The notes: generated by a model from the sequence alone, not told the origin. Counted from the first letter of the stretch, positions 23,523 to 35,740 are shown. The stretch is DNA of 64,000 nucleotides from an uncultured Pseudoalteromonas sp. (GCA_947493455.1 CANLRB010000010.1:96345-160344), one strand, 5' to 3'. Program-made: numbers and translations.

Positions 23523-23780
23523 ATGGGGTTAAGTTTTCATCGAGTTAAAGAAGGGGAGTTCGTAAGGCTAGTTGAAACCGGCTCTATGACTGATTTTATT
23601 GCCCAAGAAGACGCGAACAACAGTGATAAGTATCACTTATTTGCGATCAATACGCAAACGGGAATCGGTTATACGATCCGTCAGGCCCGTGTTGATGAGA
23701 TACGATCGTGGCGATTAGATCGCTTAGCTTTACTATTAAAACGCCTCGGACAAACAAGTTTTCAGGTTAGGAATTTGTAG
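23523..23780 (+). CDS. Small conserved-looking protein, function unknown
   Basis: This is an 85-residue basic protein with no family I recognise and no signal peptide or membrane segment. It starts MGLSFHRVKEGEFVRLVE and has a mixed N-terminal half and a positively charged helical C-terminal half (VDEIRSWRLDRLALLLKRLG). The upstream TTG at 23520 is a less likely start than this ATG. The gene is isolated, reads away from the origin, and itself contains several GATC sites. A role in origin or nucleoid control is only a guess from position. Confidence 0.6.
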   Translation: MGLSFHRVKEGEFVRLVETGSMTDFIAQEDANNSDKYHLFAINTQTGIGYTIRQARVDEIRSWRLDRLALLLKRLGQTSFQVRNL

Positions 23781-23946
23781 GCAAATTGGTTTTTTATTGC
23801 ATGATTTGGGGTGTGAATAGTAGGTTTTAGGGGAATTTAAAGACCTTAGCATACCTTGAATTTGACTACTTGCACTCATCCTACTTCTTCCATGGCGTAA
23901 AATATTTGCATGGAAGAAATTGAAATGCTTATTGCTATTAAGTCTA

Positions 23947-24306
23947 TCACTCTCCCCACTCAACTATATCAAAGGCTTTTCTTGCTTCTACCAGCGTGCA
24001 GTCGGTTTGTGATATTAACTGTTGCAGGGTGAGGGTAGGATTGTGCTGTATGATCAACACTAAATCGTCGATAGTGGGTTTTGGTTTGCAGCGTGCTAAT
24101 ACTTCACTGACCCAGTGCCAGCTTGGTTGTTCGCTTTGTTGCAGCTGCTGAATAATCAATTCAAATTGAGGCCAAGTGCCTTGTAGTCGCCAATGTCGAG
24201 AGCGACCTTTGCGGCTTAATTTTGCGCCTGATTGTTTGATAAGTGCTTTTAATTCATTGGCATTTTCAATACGTCGAACAAAACTATTTAATTGAATATC
24301 AAGCAT
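23947..24306 (-). CDS. RRF_GI-type small protein (ribosome recycling factor-like family)
   Basis: This 119-residue protein starts MLDIQLNSFVRRIENA and contains GRSRHWRLQGTWPQ and PSWHWVSEVL. This agrees with my memory of a gammaproteobacterial family labelled 'ribosome recycling factor family' (RRF_GI), found next to mioC/mnmE in Vibrio. It is not the true recycling factor Frr, and its function is unknown. It lies downstream of mnmE on the same strand, 86 bp away. Confidence 0.55.
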   Translation of the reverse strand: MLDIQLNSFVRRIENANELKALIKQSGAKLSRKGRSRHWRLQGTWPQFELIIQQLQQSEQPSWHWVSEVLARCKPKPTIDDLVLIIQHNPTLTLQQLISQTDCTLVEARKAFDIVEWGE

Positions 24307-24392
24307 GGTTTTATTGGTAATTTGGAAAATAAAGATGCTGAAAAAAGCTCAGCATCTGGTATCTCAAATTTGAAAAAAAGTTTCTTAAACGG

Positions 24393-25757
24393 TTATTTGC
24401 CAATACAAAATGAGCTAAATATCTTGCCAAGCAGATCGTCCGAGGTGAATTCACCGGTGATCTCATTTAAGAATTGCTGTGCTAAACGTAGTTCTTCAGC
24501 GAGCAATTCGCCGGCAATATGCATTTCGAGTTGATCTTTACCGATTTCAAGATGGTGTGCAGCGTTTGCGAGTGCATCTAAATGACGGCGTCGTGCCATA
24601 AAGCCGCCTTCAGTGGCACCTTGATAACCCATGATCTCTTTTAAGTGGTTACGAACAAGATCAATTCCTTGTTCATCTTTAGCACTGACACTGATCACCG
24701 GATGAGTTTGTTCACTGTTGATGCCAACCGAGCTACCGGTTAAATCTACTTTATTGCGAATAACGGTTATACCTAATCCTGAAGGAAGTTTTTCAATAAA
24801 TTCAGGCCAGATTTTTTCAGGTGATGTGTCACTTGTTTCTGTGCTATCGACCATAAATAATACACGATCGGCTTGGTTGATTTCTTCCCATGCGCGCTCA
24901 ATACCAATTTGCTCGACTACGTCAGGGCTTTCTCTTAAACCTGCAGTATCGATAATATGTAGTGGCATACCGTCAATATGAATGTGCTCTCGCAAAACAT
25001 CGCGAGTTGTGCCTGCGATGTCGGTTACGATTGCCGCATCTCGCCCTGCAAGGGCATTGAGTAAACTTGATTTACCAGCGTTAGGGCGCCCAGCAATAAC
25101 CACGCGCATACCTTCGCGAATAATACTGCCTTGCTTAGCTTGATTTGTCACTTCGCTGAGTTGTTCGATTATTTTGTTGAGATCGCGTGCTACTTTGCCA
25201 TCTGATAGAAAATCGATTTCTTCATCAGGAAAGTCGATAGCGGCTTCAACATACATGCGCAAGTGGATTACTTGTTCCACCAGCGTATCGATATGCTGTG
25301 AAAATTGCCCTTGCAATGAATGCAGTGCGCTTTTCGCAGCTTGCTCTGATGTTGCATTGATTAAATCGGCAATGGCTTCCGCTTGCGTTAGGTCGAGTTT
25401 ATCGTTTAAAAAGGCGCGTTCACTAAACTCACCTGGCTTTGCTAAACGCACTTGCTCTATGGCGCATATTTCTTTTAACAGCATATCAATGACAATGGGT
25501 CCACCATGTCCTTGTAGCTCTAATACGTCTTCACCTGTAAACGAGTTGGGGCCTTCAAAGTAGAGCGCAATACCTTGGTCAAGCTCTTCGCCCGTCAGGG
25601 TTTTAAATGGCAAATATTCGGCATAGCGCGTTTTAGGACATTTGCCTAAGATTTTTTCTGCGACATATTTTGCTTGTTTGCCTGAAACTCGAATAATACC
25701 AACGCCACCACGTCCGGGTGCTGTTGCTTGTGCTGCAATCGTATCTTGAGAAAACAT
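24393..25757 (-). CDS. mnmE: tRNA modification GTPase MnmE (TrmE)
   Basis: MnmE is the GTPase partner of MnmG in wobble-uridine modification. It has an N-terminal tetrahydrofolate-binding domain, a helical domain and an inserted G domain ([34 protein letters not shown]). The C-terminal CIGK contains the conserved cysteine. The frame is open to 25808, but the ATG at 25755-25757 gives 454 residues, the E. coli length, and begins with the normal [19 protein letters not shown]. Confidence 0.97.
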   Translation of the reverse strand: MFSQDTIAAQATAPGRGGVGIIRVSGKQAKYVAEKILGKCPKTRYAEYLPFKTLTGEELDQGIALYFEGPNSFTGEDVLELQGHGGPIVIDMLLKEICAIEQVRLAKPGEFSERAFLNDKLDLTQAEAIADLINATSEQAAKSALHSLQGQFSQHIDTLVEQVIHLRMYVEAAIDFPDEEIDFLSDGKVARDLNKIIEQLSEVTNQAKQGSIIREGMRVVIAGRPNAGKSSLLNALAGRDAAIVTDIAGTTRDVLREHIHIDGMPLHIIDTAGLRESPDVVEQIGIERAWEEINQADRVLFMVDSTETSDTSPEKIWPEFIEKLPSGLGITVIRNKVDLTGSSVGINSEQTHPVISVSAKDEQGIDLVRNHLKEIMGYQGATEGGFMARRRHLDALANAAHHLEIGKDQLEMHIAGELLAEELRLAQQFLNEITGEFTSDDLLGKIFSSFCIGK

Positions 25758-25806
25758 AGTTGTTGAACTGCTGAATAAAGATACTTGTATTGTAACTGGG
25801 AGACAC

Positions 25807-25840
25807 AAAAAAGGCGACTAGATGAGAAACTTAGTCGCCT
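25807..25840 (-). terminator. Terminator after yidC
   Basis: On the minus strand AGGCGACTA pairs with TAGTCGCCT and is followed by six T. It lies 26 bp after the yidC stop and ends the rpmH-rnpA-yidD-yidC transcript before mnmE. Confidence 0.85.
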
Positions 25841-25865
25841 ATAACTTAATTGTTAGTTAACGCCA

Positions 25866-27503
25866 TTAGTTATTTTTTACACTAATGCCTTTTTTCTCCA
25901 TGCCTTTATAAATAATTAGCATTTGAGCAATTGAAATTAAGTTAGATACAAGCCAGTAAAGTACCAAGCCTGATGGGAACCAAACAAAAAATACAGAGAA
26001 GATAACCGGCATCCACGTCATCATTTTTTGCTGCATTGGATCGGTCACTGTCATCGGTTGCAGTTTTTGCATTAAGAACATACTTGCACCGAACAAGATT
26101 GGCAGTACAAAGTAAGGGTCCATTGCTGATAAGTCAGTTAGCCATAAGCCAAATTCTGCATGACGAATTTCAACTGATTCCATAAATACATAGTAAAGGC
26201 CAAGGAAGATTGGCATTTGTAGAAGCAGTGGGAAACAACCGCCCATAGGGTTTACTTTTTCTTTGCGGTAAAGCTCCATCATCGCTTGACCGAATTTTTG
26301 ACGGTCATCACCATACTTGTCTTTTAATGCCATTATTTTTGGCTGAAGATTACGCATTTTCGCCATTGACGTGTACTGTGCTTTCGTTAATGGGTATAGG
26401 AAAGTTTTTACAATGATAGTGATTGCAATAATTGCTAAACCTAGATTACCTATCATGCCGTATAACCACATAAGTAGCTTATAAAGCGGTTGTGAGATAA
26501 ACCATAACCAACCGTAATCAACAGTTAGATCAAGATCTTCGTGCAATGCTTCAAGCGCAGCTGAATTCTTTGGACCCATGTAATAGGTTGCTGCAATTGT
26601 GTGTTGTGAGTTAGGTGCAACATTCTCCAATGGGCCTTTAACACCAATGATGACAGAGTTATCATTGCGGCTGGTTGTATAAATATTATTAGTTTGATCT
26701 TGCTTTGGTACCCATGCACTTACAAAGTAGTGTTGAATAAAGCTGATATAACCGCCTTGCGCATTGATATTAAGGTTCTTGTCTTGAATGTCTGAGAACG
26801 CGTACTTTTCATATGGCTCGTCAGGAATACCGTATGCCGTACCTAAGTAGTTCATATCAAGCATGCCACCTTGCTCTTGCACTGTGCGCTTAATTTGCGA
26901 GAACATTTGTACTTGTTTTACATCGGCGCTGGCATTATTGATTTGGTACTCAACATCAACATCGTAGGCATCTTTCTTAAAGGTAAATACCTTAGTGAAT
27001 GTCATGTTATTTTGGCTGAAAGTCAGCGGTACTTTTAGCTCAGCTTGGTCGCCAAGTTCAAAGTGATTGTTGCTTACTTGGTAAATAGGACGACCTTGAA
27101 CTGTTGCATCCGGGCCGTGCAAGCCAATTAAACCACTTTGAGAGAAATATTGGTTTCCTTCAAACTGACCTAGTAGTAAGAAAGGAACGCCATTACCTTG
27201 TTGCTCTTCAAACTTAAGCAATTTGGTTTCAACTATATCACCGCCTTGTGTATCGATTTTTACTTCAAATACATCAGTTGTCACTGTAATGATATTACGG
27301 CTTACAGCTGTTACTTGTGCTGCGTCACCTTGTGAAGATTGCGGAACAAAAGTATCGCCATTGGCAGAAGTTGTTGTGTTTGTTTGTGTAGTAGCACTTT
27401 GCTCGGTTGCTGCTGGTTGATTGTAGTCATTATTCCACTCTTGGAATAATAAAAACGAAACCAGTAATAAGCCGATAAATAAAAACGTGCGTTGTGATTC
27501 CAT
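25866..27503 (-). CDS. yidC: Membrane protein insertase YidC
   Basis: YidC inserts membrane proteins, alone or with SecYEG, including ATP synthase subunit c. The 545-residue protein has an N-terminal signal anchor (about 7-23), a large periplasmic domain typical of Gram-negative YidC, and five conserved C-terminal membrane segments (starting LYKLLMWLYGMIGN; later GGCFPLLLQMPIFLGLYYV and the final VLYWLVSNLISIAQM). It follows yidD by 7 bp. Confidence 0.98.
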   Translation of the reverse strand: MESQRTFLFIGLLLVSFLLFQEWNNDYNQPAATEQSATTQTNTTTSANGDTFVPQSSQGDAAQVTAVSRNIITVTTDVFEVKIDTQGGDIVETKLLKFEEQQGNGVPFLLLGQFEGNQYFSQSGLIGLHGPDATVQGRPIYQVSNNHFELGDQAELKVPLTFSQNNMTFTKVFTFKKDAYDVDVEYQINNASADVKQVQMFSQIKRTVQEQGGMLDMNYLGTAYGIPDEPYEKYAFSDIQDKNLNINAQGGYISFIQHYFVSAWVPKQDQTNNIYTTSRNDNSVIIGVKGPLENVAPNSQHTIAATYYMGPKNSAALEALHEDLDLTVDYGWLWFISQPLYKLLMWLYGMIGNLGLAIIAITIIVKTFLYPLTKAQYTSMAKMRNLQPKIMALKDKYGDDRQKFGQAMMELYRKEKVNPMGGCFPLLLQMPIFLGLYYVFMESVEIRHAEFGLWLTDLSAMDPYFVLPILFGASMFLMQKLQPMTVTDPMQQKMMTWMPVIFSVFFVWFPSGLVLYWLVSNLISIAQMLIIYKGMEKKGISVKNN

Positions 27504-27510
27504 AACAGCT

Positions 27511-27777
27511 CTATTTCTCGTGTTTGTGGTTAATTAACGTTATTTTCTCAGGCACGGGATCATCCCCACCTGAATGTAAAGGGTGACATTTTAATATGCG
27601 TTTGCCTGCTAACCAACTCCCTTTTACAATTCCATGCAAATTAATTGCTTGAATCGCGTAACTGGAGCAAGTTGGATTAAAGCGACAGTGTGGTCCAAGT
27701 AGCGGACTTATCCATTTTTGATAGCCTCGTATAAGAGACACCATTAATAACTTAGGTAAATCGAGTATTTTTTTCAT
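27511..27777 (-). CDS. yidD: Membrane protein insertion efficiency factor YidD
   Basis: YidD is a small protein that helps YidC-dependent insertion. The diagnostic stretch is [25 protein letters not shown] with conserved cysteines, then [12 protein letters not shown]. Length is 88 residues. It sits between rnpA and yidC, its usual place. Confidence 0.96.
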   Translation of the reverse strand: MKKILDLPKLLMVSLIRGYQKWISPLLGPHCRFNPTCSSYAIQAINLHGIVKGSWLAGKRILKCHPLHSGGDDPVPEKITLINHKHEK

Positions 27778-27867
27778 TTACACTATCATTTATATGGGCA
27801 CTTAGACCTGATTAAAAGGTGAGCTAAAGATACAGGAAATATGGCGTATTTGCTATGACTTAATAGT

Positions 27868-28281
27868 CTAACCTTTGTTAGGTTTACGCTTTGCGTGTTT
27901 ATTAAATGGTTTTTTAGGTTTGTAGCCTGGCTTGCAGCGTTCATTTATTTTACGCCACAATTTGTTTAGCTGCTTGGTGAGTTCTTCGTTAGTTTGCTCG
28001 TCAACACCTGATTTGACCATTAATACAATATCAATGTTATCTATTTTGTGCTGATTTAAACGAAAACTTTCGCGGGCTAAACGTTTAATGCGATTACGTT
28101 GTACAGCAAGCTTACAGCGTTTTTTGGCAACAGTTAAACCAAGACGTGGAGTATCTAGATTATTTGGTTTTGCCAGAAGCGTGAAATAAGGAGTCGCAGC
28201 GCGAGCTGGTTCATTAAAGATGCGAGAGTAATGCGAGGGAGTTAACAGACGTAACTCCCTGCTGAAGCCAAAGTCTTCCAC
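27868..28281 (-). CDS. rnpA: Ribonuclease P protein component RnpA
   Basis: RnpA is the protein subunit of RNase P, which matures tRNA 5' ends. The RNR signature is seen in AVQRNRIKRLARESFR. Length is 137 residues with an extra Lys-rich C-terminal tail. Its start codon lies 2 bp after the rpmH stop, so the two are translated together. Confidence 0.97.
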   Translation of the reverse strand: MEDFGFSRELRLLTPSHYSRIFNEPARAATPYFTLLAKPNNLDTPRLGLTVAKKRCKLAVQRNRIKRLARESFRLNQHKIDNIDIVLMVKSGVDEQTNEELTKQLNKLWRKINERCKPGYKPKKPFNKHAKRKPNKG

Positions 28282-28283
28282 TA

Positions 28284-28418
28284 TTAAGCAGAAAGAACCT
28301 TACGGCCTTTAGCACGACGACGTGCTAGTACTTTTTGGCCATTCTTAGTAGCCATGCGTGCACGGAAACCGTGAGTACGCTTGCGCTTTAAAACGCTAGG
28401 TTGAAAAGTTCTTTTCAT
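28284..28418 (-). CDS. rpmH: 50S ribosomal protein L34
   Basis: This 44-codon gene was read directly from the minus strand. The product begins [20 protein letters not shown] and ends [10 protein letters not shown], the universal L34 pattern, the same length region as other gammaproteobacteria. It heads the rpmH-rnpA-yidD-yidC operon and is divergent from dnaA. Confidence 0.98.
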   Translation of the reverse strand: MKRTFQPSVLKRKRTHGFRARMATKNGQKVLARRRAKGRKVLSA

Positions 28419-28500
28419 AACAATTCCATCCGATCGGTTAAGGTTAAAACATCCTATGCAGGTCGCGATCCTGGCACAGGTGCCATTGCGAGCGCGAGAT

Positions 28501-28527
28501 GTTATAGATAATCGATTCCAAAGTCAA
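28501..28527 (-). promoter_or_regulatory. Candidate rpmH promoter
   Basis: On the minus strand TTGACT (28522-28527) and TATAAC (28501-28506) are separated by 15 bases, shorter than the ideal 17. It lies about 85 bp upstream of the rpmH start, as expected for a ribosomal protein operon. Weak support. Confidence 0.35.
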
Positions 28528-28589
28528 TATTAATCTAGCCTAACTCGTACAAAATGTCTTGTGGTTGGCAATATTAATACAATAAATAA

Positions 28590-28916
28590 GCAGAAAAGAT
28601 CATTTAGGATCCTTTCGTTTTATTAGTTTTCCACAACTAAAATTGCAAAACATGATCATTTCCTATGGAAAACTAAAATTGATCAACTTTTTTACTTAAG
28701 ATCATTCTTTACTATGCTAAAATACTCACACTTTATACAAAATAAATTTTATATATTTTCAATGATTTAGATATATTAGATGGCTAGATCATAAAATATA
28801 TAAAAATCAATATTGAACTTGTGGATAAAGTCGATTCATAATGTACGGCTAATCATTAATATATCGCTTGTTCTTTGGTCTTTTGATGTCCGGGAATCTG
28901 AACTTGGGGGAATGCC
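28590..28916 (+). promoter_or_regulatory. dnaA upstream control region with DnaA boxes and GATC cluster
   Basis: A perfect DnaA box is at 28820-28828 (TGTGGATAA, minus orientation), and a one-mismatch box TTTTCCACA is at 28627-28635. GATC occurs at 28598, 28608, 28654, 28681, 28700 and 28787. This is the pattern expected for a self-repressed, SeqA/Dam-controlled dnaA promoter. The leader is long (about 90 bp after the box). Confidence 0.7.
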
Positions 28917-30305
28917 GTGTATCTATCGGTTTGGCAAAGTTGTTTATATGTATTGCAGGATGAATTGCCATCGCAACAGTTCAGCATGTGGGTTCGACCT
29001 CTACAAGCGGAAAGCACAGATGACACATTAACTATTTATGCGCCAAATCGTTTTGTTTTGGACTGGGTTCGTGAAAAGTACCTAAATAGAATTAATGAGT
29101 TACTCGTTGAAATTTGTGGTGATGAAGCGCCTGAGCTACGCTTTGATGTAGGCAGCAGTGTTAGCTTAAATAAGCCAAGTGGGCAAAGTGCTGAGGCGAC
29201 AACAAGTACACCTGAGCAAGCTAAGCCAGCTGTTAAAGCGCAAAATGTACCACAAAAGGTAGAGCCTGCGCCGAAAACACAAGTTAAGTCTAATATTAAA
29301 GAAAACTATACCTTTGATAGTTTTGTTGAAGGTAAATCAAACCAATTAGCAAAGGCGGCCGCGACTCAAGTTGCCGATAACCCTGGTTCTGCATTTAACC
29401 CTGTATTTATATACGGTGGCACAGGCTTAGGTAAAACCCACTTATTGCATGCAGTTGGTAATGGCATTATGGCCAATAAAGAAAACGCAAAGATCGTTTA
29501 TATGCATTCTGAGCGTTTTGTACAAGATATGGTTAAAGCCTTACAAAACAATGCGATTGAAGAGTTTAAACGCTATTATCGCAGTGTTGATGCGTTACTT
29601 ATTGATGATATTCAATTTTTCGCTAACAAAGAGCGTTCACAAGAAGAATTTTTTCATACCTTTAATGCCTTACTTGAAGGTAATCAACAGATCATTTTAA
29701 CCTCTGATCGCTATCCAAAAGAGATCGAAGGTGTTGAAGATCGATTAAAATCGCGCTTTGGTTGGGGCTTAACGATCGCCATCGAGCCACCTGAGCTTGA
29801 AACTCGTGTTGCCATATTAATGAAAAAGGCACAGCAGAGTCAGATTAAATTACCAGAAGAAGTCGCTTTCTTTATTGCTAAACGCTTACGTTCGAATGTA
29901 CGTGAATTAGAAGGTGCACTTAACCGCGTTATCGCAAATGCGAACTTTACAGGGCGCCCAATTACAATTGATTTTGTTAAAGAAGCGCTGCGTGATTTGT
30001 TAGCACTACAAGACAAACTTGTTACGATTGACAACATCCAACGTACTGTCGCTGAGTACTATCGAATTCGAGTTTCAGATTTATTGTCTAAACGCCGCAG
30101 TCGTTCGGTCGCGCGTCCTCGTCAAGTGGCGATGGCCTTATCAAAAGAACTTACAAATCATAGCTTACCTGAAATAGGCGATGCGTTTGGTGGACGAGAC
30201 CATACAACCGTGCTCCATGCATGTCGTAAGGTAAAGTCACTGCGTGACGAATCACACGAAGTAAAAGAAGATTATCAAAACTTGATCAGAACTCTTTCAT
30301 CTTAA
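28917..30305 (+). CDS. dnaA: Chromosomal replication initiator DnaA
   Basis: DnaA binds DnaA boxes and opens oriC. Domain I starts [20 protein letters not shown]; a variable linker follows (about 85-130); the AAA+ domain has Walker A GGTGLGKT at 167-174 and Walker B LLIDDIQF; domain IV holds the DNA-binding signature ([19 protein letters not shown]). Length is 462 residues. The start is GTG, with GGGGGAA just upstream and no in-frame ATG nearby. It is the first gene of dnaA-dnaN-recF-gyrB. Confidence 0.98.
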   Translation: MYLSVWQSCLYVLQDELPSQQFSMWVRPLQAESTDDTLTIYAPNRFVLDWVREKYLNRINELLVEICGDEAPELRFDVGSSVSLNKPSGQSAEATTSTPEQAKPAVKAQNVPQKVEPAPKTQVKSNIKENYTFDSFVEGKSNQLAKAAATQVADNPGSAFNPVFIYGGTGLGKTHLLHAVGNGIMANKENAKIVYMHSERFVQDMVKALQNNAIEEFKRYYRSVDALLIDDIQFFANKERSQEEFFHTFNALLEGNQQIILTSDRYPKEIEGVEDRLKSRFGWGLTIAIEPPELETRVAILMKKAQQSQIKLPEEVAFFIAKRLRSNVRELEGALNRVIANANFTGRPITIDFVKEALRDLLALQDKLVTIDNIQRTVAEYYRIRVSDLLSKRRSRSVARPRQVAMALSKELTNHSLPEIGDAFGGRDHTTVLHACRKVKSLRDESHEVKEDYQNLIRTLSS

Positions 30306-30317
30306 GGTTTACTTAAA

Positions 30318-31421
30318 ATGCAAATAACAATATCACGTGACCAATTTCTTAAGCCCTTGATGCAAGTATCTGGAGCAATTGAAAGAAAACATACGCTACC
30401 AATATTGTCTAATGTTTTACTTGAGGTAAAGCAGGGCAAGTTATTTTTTACCGGCACTGATTTAGAAATTGAGCTTATTGCTGCAGTTGATATACCCAGT
30501 GATGTAAGCGATTGTCAGCTTACGTTACCGGCAAAAAAATTACTCGATATTTGTAAAAGTTTGCCAGATGGCTGCGATATCACGTTAACAACACAAGAAA
30601 CGCAAGTACTACTAACTTCTGGTAAAAGCCGTTTCTCACTGGCAACACTAGCCGCAGAAGATTTTCCGAACCTAGAGCAGTGGGACAGTGAAGTTGAGAT
30701 TATATTGTCGCGATTAGAACTCAGAAAACTGTTAGAAAGCACTCATTTTTCTATGGCAAATCAAGATGTTAGGTATTATCTTAACGGTATGTCATTTGAA
30801 GTTGATAACAGTGAATTGAAAACAGTTGCAACTGATGGACACAGATTAGCGTTAGCGCAAAAACAGTTAACCGCGAGCACGCAAACACAACGTCAAATTA
30901 TTATTCCACGTAAAGGCGTGCAAGAAATAATGCGACTGTTAATCGTTGACGATAGCGAGATTAAAATTCAGTTGGGCGAGAATCATTTTAGACTGATTGA
31001 CCAAGAGTTTATTTTTACCTCTAAGTTAGTTGACGGCCGCTTTCCTGATTACCGACGGGTATTGCCGCGGGGTGGTGACAAGCAGGTAATTGCAAATAGA
31101 GAGTGGTTACGCAGTGCATTTAGTCGTGTATCTATTTTATCGAATGAAAAATTCCGTGGTGTACGTTTAAACTTCTCAGCGGGTGAATTAAAAATATCTG
31201 CTAACAACCCTGAGCAAGAGCAAGCCGAAGAAGTGGTTGAAGTGATGTACGACGGACCAGATTTAGAAATAGGCTTTAACGTGTCATATGTTTTAGATGT
31301 GCTTAATACGCTTAAAACAGATGATGTGCTATTTACACTTTCTGATTCAAACAGCAGTGCATTGGTTGAAGGGCAAGGCGACGATGAAGCCATGTACGTT
31401 GTTATGCCAATGCGCTTATAA
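30318..31421 (+). CDS. dnaN: DNA polymerase III sliding clamp (beta subunit)
   Basis: DnaN is the ring clamp that holds DNA polymerases on DNA. It is 367 residues long (E. coli 366) with the three-fold clamp repeat; the N terminus ends in the family stretch ERKHTLPILSNVLLE, and the C terminus ends in YVVMPMRL. It starts 12 bp after dnaA. Confidence 0.98.
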   Translation: MQITISRDQFLKPLMQVSGAIERKHTLPILSNVLLEVKQGKLFFTGTDLEIELIAAVDIPSDVSDCQLTLPAKKLLDICKSLPDGCDITLTTQETQVLLTSGKSRFSLATLAAEDFPNLEQWDSEVEIILSRLELRKLLESTHFSMANQDVRYYLNGMSFEVDNSELKTVATDGHRLALAQKQLTASTQTQRQIIIPRKGVQEIMRLLIVDDSEIKIQLGENHFRLIDQEFIFTSKLVDGRFPDYRRVLPRGGDKQVIANREWLRSAFSRVSILSNEKFRGVRLNFSAGELKISANNPEQEQAEEVVEVMYDGPDLEIGFNVSYVLDVLNTLKTDDVLFTLSDSNSSALVEGQGDDEAMYVVMPMRL

Positions 31422-31427
31422 CAGTTT

Positions 31428-32522
31428 ATGAGCTTAGCTGAATTTAACATTTCAAAGTTTAGGAATATTGAGCAGCTAAGTGTTACGCCGTCTGCCGAAG
31501 TTAATTTAATTTTGGGAGAAAATGGAGGAGGAAAGACAAGTTTACTAGAAGCTATCTATTTTCTTTCTCATGGCAAATCATTTCGAACTAATAAATTTAA
31601 AATGGCTGTGCAACATCAAGCTGATGGTTTTTTGTTGCATGGTAAAAAGCAACTCAACAATATTATAATTCCCGTAGGCCTTAGTAAAAAGCGAAGCGGT
31701 GAAACATTAGCTAAAGTTCACGGTAAACGCTGTGAAAGAATGGCTCAGCTCGCACAGGTGTTACCGGTGCAAGTCATCACTCCCGAAAGTTTTGATTTAT
31801 TTTTTGGTGGTCCTAAAGAGCGTCGCCGTTTTTTAGATTTAGGATTGTTTCACGTGGAACATGAGTTTTATCGTGTATGGCAATCGTTTAACAAATTGCT
31901 TAAACAACGAAACGCATTATTGAAACAAAAACCCTCAAATTATATAGATCAAATACAGTTTTGGGATAAAGAATTTGTTAGACTGTCCTATACAATAAAC
32001 GAAATGCGTGAGGCTTATTTAAATAAGTTTTTAACGTATTTTTTTGATAATATAGCTGACAAAATTACCTTATTTAAAGATTTGGAATTTAAGCTAAATT
32101 CAGGTTGGAAAACTGATCTTGAATTAGCTGAGTTATTAGAAGCAAATTTTGCGCGAGATTTAAAGCAGGGATTCACAAGTAAAGGACCCCATAAAGCAGA
32201 CTTAAGCTTTAATTTAAACGGTGTAAGCGTAGAGCAATACTTTTCACGTGGTCAGTTGAAGTTGTTGCTTTATGCGTTAAAAATAACTCAAAATGTATTA
32301 ATTGACAGCGAAACAGATAAGCAGTCGATTTTTTTAATTGATGATTTACCTTCTGAACTAAGCGACAGTACAAAAGAAGGCGTTGCCGAGTTACTCAACT
32401 TATGCAACTCTCAACTTTTTATAACTGCAATAGATCAGCAAAGTATTTCAGCCGTGTTGGAACTGATGAACAAAAACATAAAAGTGTTCCACGTGAAACA
32501 TGGCAAACTGATAACAAGTTAA
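31428..32522 (+). CDS. recF: DNA replication and repair protein RecF
   Basis: RecF is an SMC-like ATPase that helps load RecA at gaps. Walker A is GENGGGKTS (about residues 30-38), the ABC signature is YFSRGQLKLLLYAL, and Walker B is IFLIDDLPSEL. Length is 364 residues. It starts 6 bp after dnaN. Two parS-type sequences (31846-31861 and 32485-32500) lie within the coding region. Confidence 0.96.
   Translation: MSLAEFNISKFRNIEQLSVTPSAEVNLILGENGGGKTSLLEAIYFLSHGKSFRTNKFKMAVQHQADGFLLHGKKQLNNIIIPVGLSKKRSGETLAKVHGKRCERMAQLAQVLPVQVITPESFDLFFGGPKERRRFLDLGLFHVEHEFYRVWQSFNKLLKQRNALLKQKPSNYIDQIQFWDKEFVRLSYTINEMREAYLNKFLTYFFDNIADKITLFKDLEFKLNSGWKTDLELAELLEANFARDLKQGFTSKGPHKADLSFNLNGVSVEQYFSRGQLKLLLYALKITQNVLIDSETDKQSIFLIDDLPSELSDSTKEGVAELLNLCNSQLFITAIDQQSISAVLELMNKNIKVFHVKHGKLITS
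31846..31861 (+). promoter_or_regulatory. parS: parS site 1 (within recF)
   Basis: TGTTTCACGTGGAACA differs at one base from the palindromic parS consensus TGTTTCACGTGAAACA. It lies in recF codons, about 9 kb from oriC. ParB from this window is the expected binder. Confidence 0.82.
32485..32500 (-). promoter_or_regulatory. parS: parS site 2 (within recF)
   Basis: TGTTCCACGTGAAACA is the exact reverse complement of site 1, located 639 bp downstream near the recF stop. The same asymmetric base appears in mirror orientation. Confidence 0.82.
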
Positions 32523-32531
32523 TTGGAATAA

Positions 32532-34952
<2,421 letters not shown>

Positions 34953-34970
34953 TTAAAAATAATATTATTG

Positions 34971-35000
34971 AAAAGCCTTCCAAACGGAAGGCTTTTTTTT
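34971..35000 (+). terminator. Terminator of the dnaA-dnaN-recF-gyrB operon
   Basis: AAAAGCCTTCC-AAAC-GGAAGGCTTTTTTTT, 18 bp after the gyrB stop. Confidence 0.92.
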
Positions 35001-35081
35001 GCGTAAATTTTAAATCTGGAACTTAATCGATAACAGCTTATCTAATTACGACGTAAATAAACGAGCTATAGAGGGAACCTA

Positions 35082-35696
35082 ATGTATAAAAAGAGCGTAG
35101 TCACACTATTAGCTATGCAGTTAATAACAGCCAATGCGAGTGCATCTGAACTATTAAAATTACTCGATGATGACCAAAAAATACGAGAGGTTATCTATAC
35201 CTTACCGAAAGAAAAAGTAAAAGAGTATATCAATAACGTAATGTTACCAGCCGATAAGATTAGAAAAGAGCGGGTCATTGAAATAATGACTAAACCGGTT
35301 GATTTAAATGCAGACGAATATTTTGCGGCAGCGATGATAATGCAACATGGAAGTACAGCAAAAGACGCTAAACTCGCAATGGAATACGCGCGTAACGCAG
35401 TAATTAAAAACCCGAACCATGATAGCGCAAAGTGGTTAACATGCGCAGCCGAAGACAGGTATTTAAATCGTAGCGGTAAAGCTCAAATTTGGGGCACCCA
35501 ACTTTCAAGAAAAAAGCATGCGACGAAAGATTATGAAATATTGTATTTAGATAATTTTGATCGGGCCCAGAAAACGGATCAACAGCGTAAAAACTGCAAT
35601 TTGCCAAGTTATGCAGAAATTAATAAAAAGTTGGCAAAAATGGCCGAAATACCAAGCCGCTCAGAACAAATGAAAGTTTGGAAAGAAGTAAAATAA
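35082..35696 (+). CDS. Secreted hypothetical protein
   Basis: This 204-residue protein has a likely signal peptide (about 1-22, ending NASAS). The mature part is helical and charged; a stretch AAEDRYLNRSGKAQIWGTQ recalls the DxxLxxxGxxQxYGTQ signature I associate with DUF6624 proteins, which is a tentative match. One alpha-helical repeat region (DAKLAMEYARNAVIKNPNHDSAKWL) looks TPR/SEL1-like. It is a single gene between gyrB and glyQ with its own terminator. Confidence 0.6.
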   Translation: MYKKSVVTLLAMQLITANASASELLKLLDDDQKIREVIYTLPKEKVKEYINNVMLPADKIRKERVIEIMTKPVDLNADEYFAAAMIMQHGSTAKDAKLAMEYARNAVIKNPNHDSAKWLTCAAEDRYLNRSGKAQIWGTQLSRKKHATKDYEILYLDNFDRAQKTDQQRKNCNLPSYAEINKKLAKMAEIPSRSEQMKVWKEVK

Positions 35697-35714
35697 CTAA
35701 CTTGAAAAATTCTT

Positions 35715-35740
35715 GAAAAGGCCATTCAAAGGCCTTTTTT
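35715..35740 (+). terminator. Terminator after the secreted hypothetical gene
   Basis: AAAGGCC-ATTCA-AAGGCCTTTTTT, about 20 bp after the stop codon. It falls inside the longest open frame of glyQ and therefore argues against an early glyQ start. Confidence 0.85.

Noticed and set aside
25174-25563. Open frame opposite mnmE (129 codons, + strand)
   Set aside because: Fully inside the conserved G-domain and helical domain coding of mnmE; Ser/Cys-rich shadow composition.
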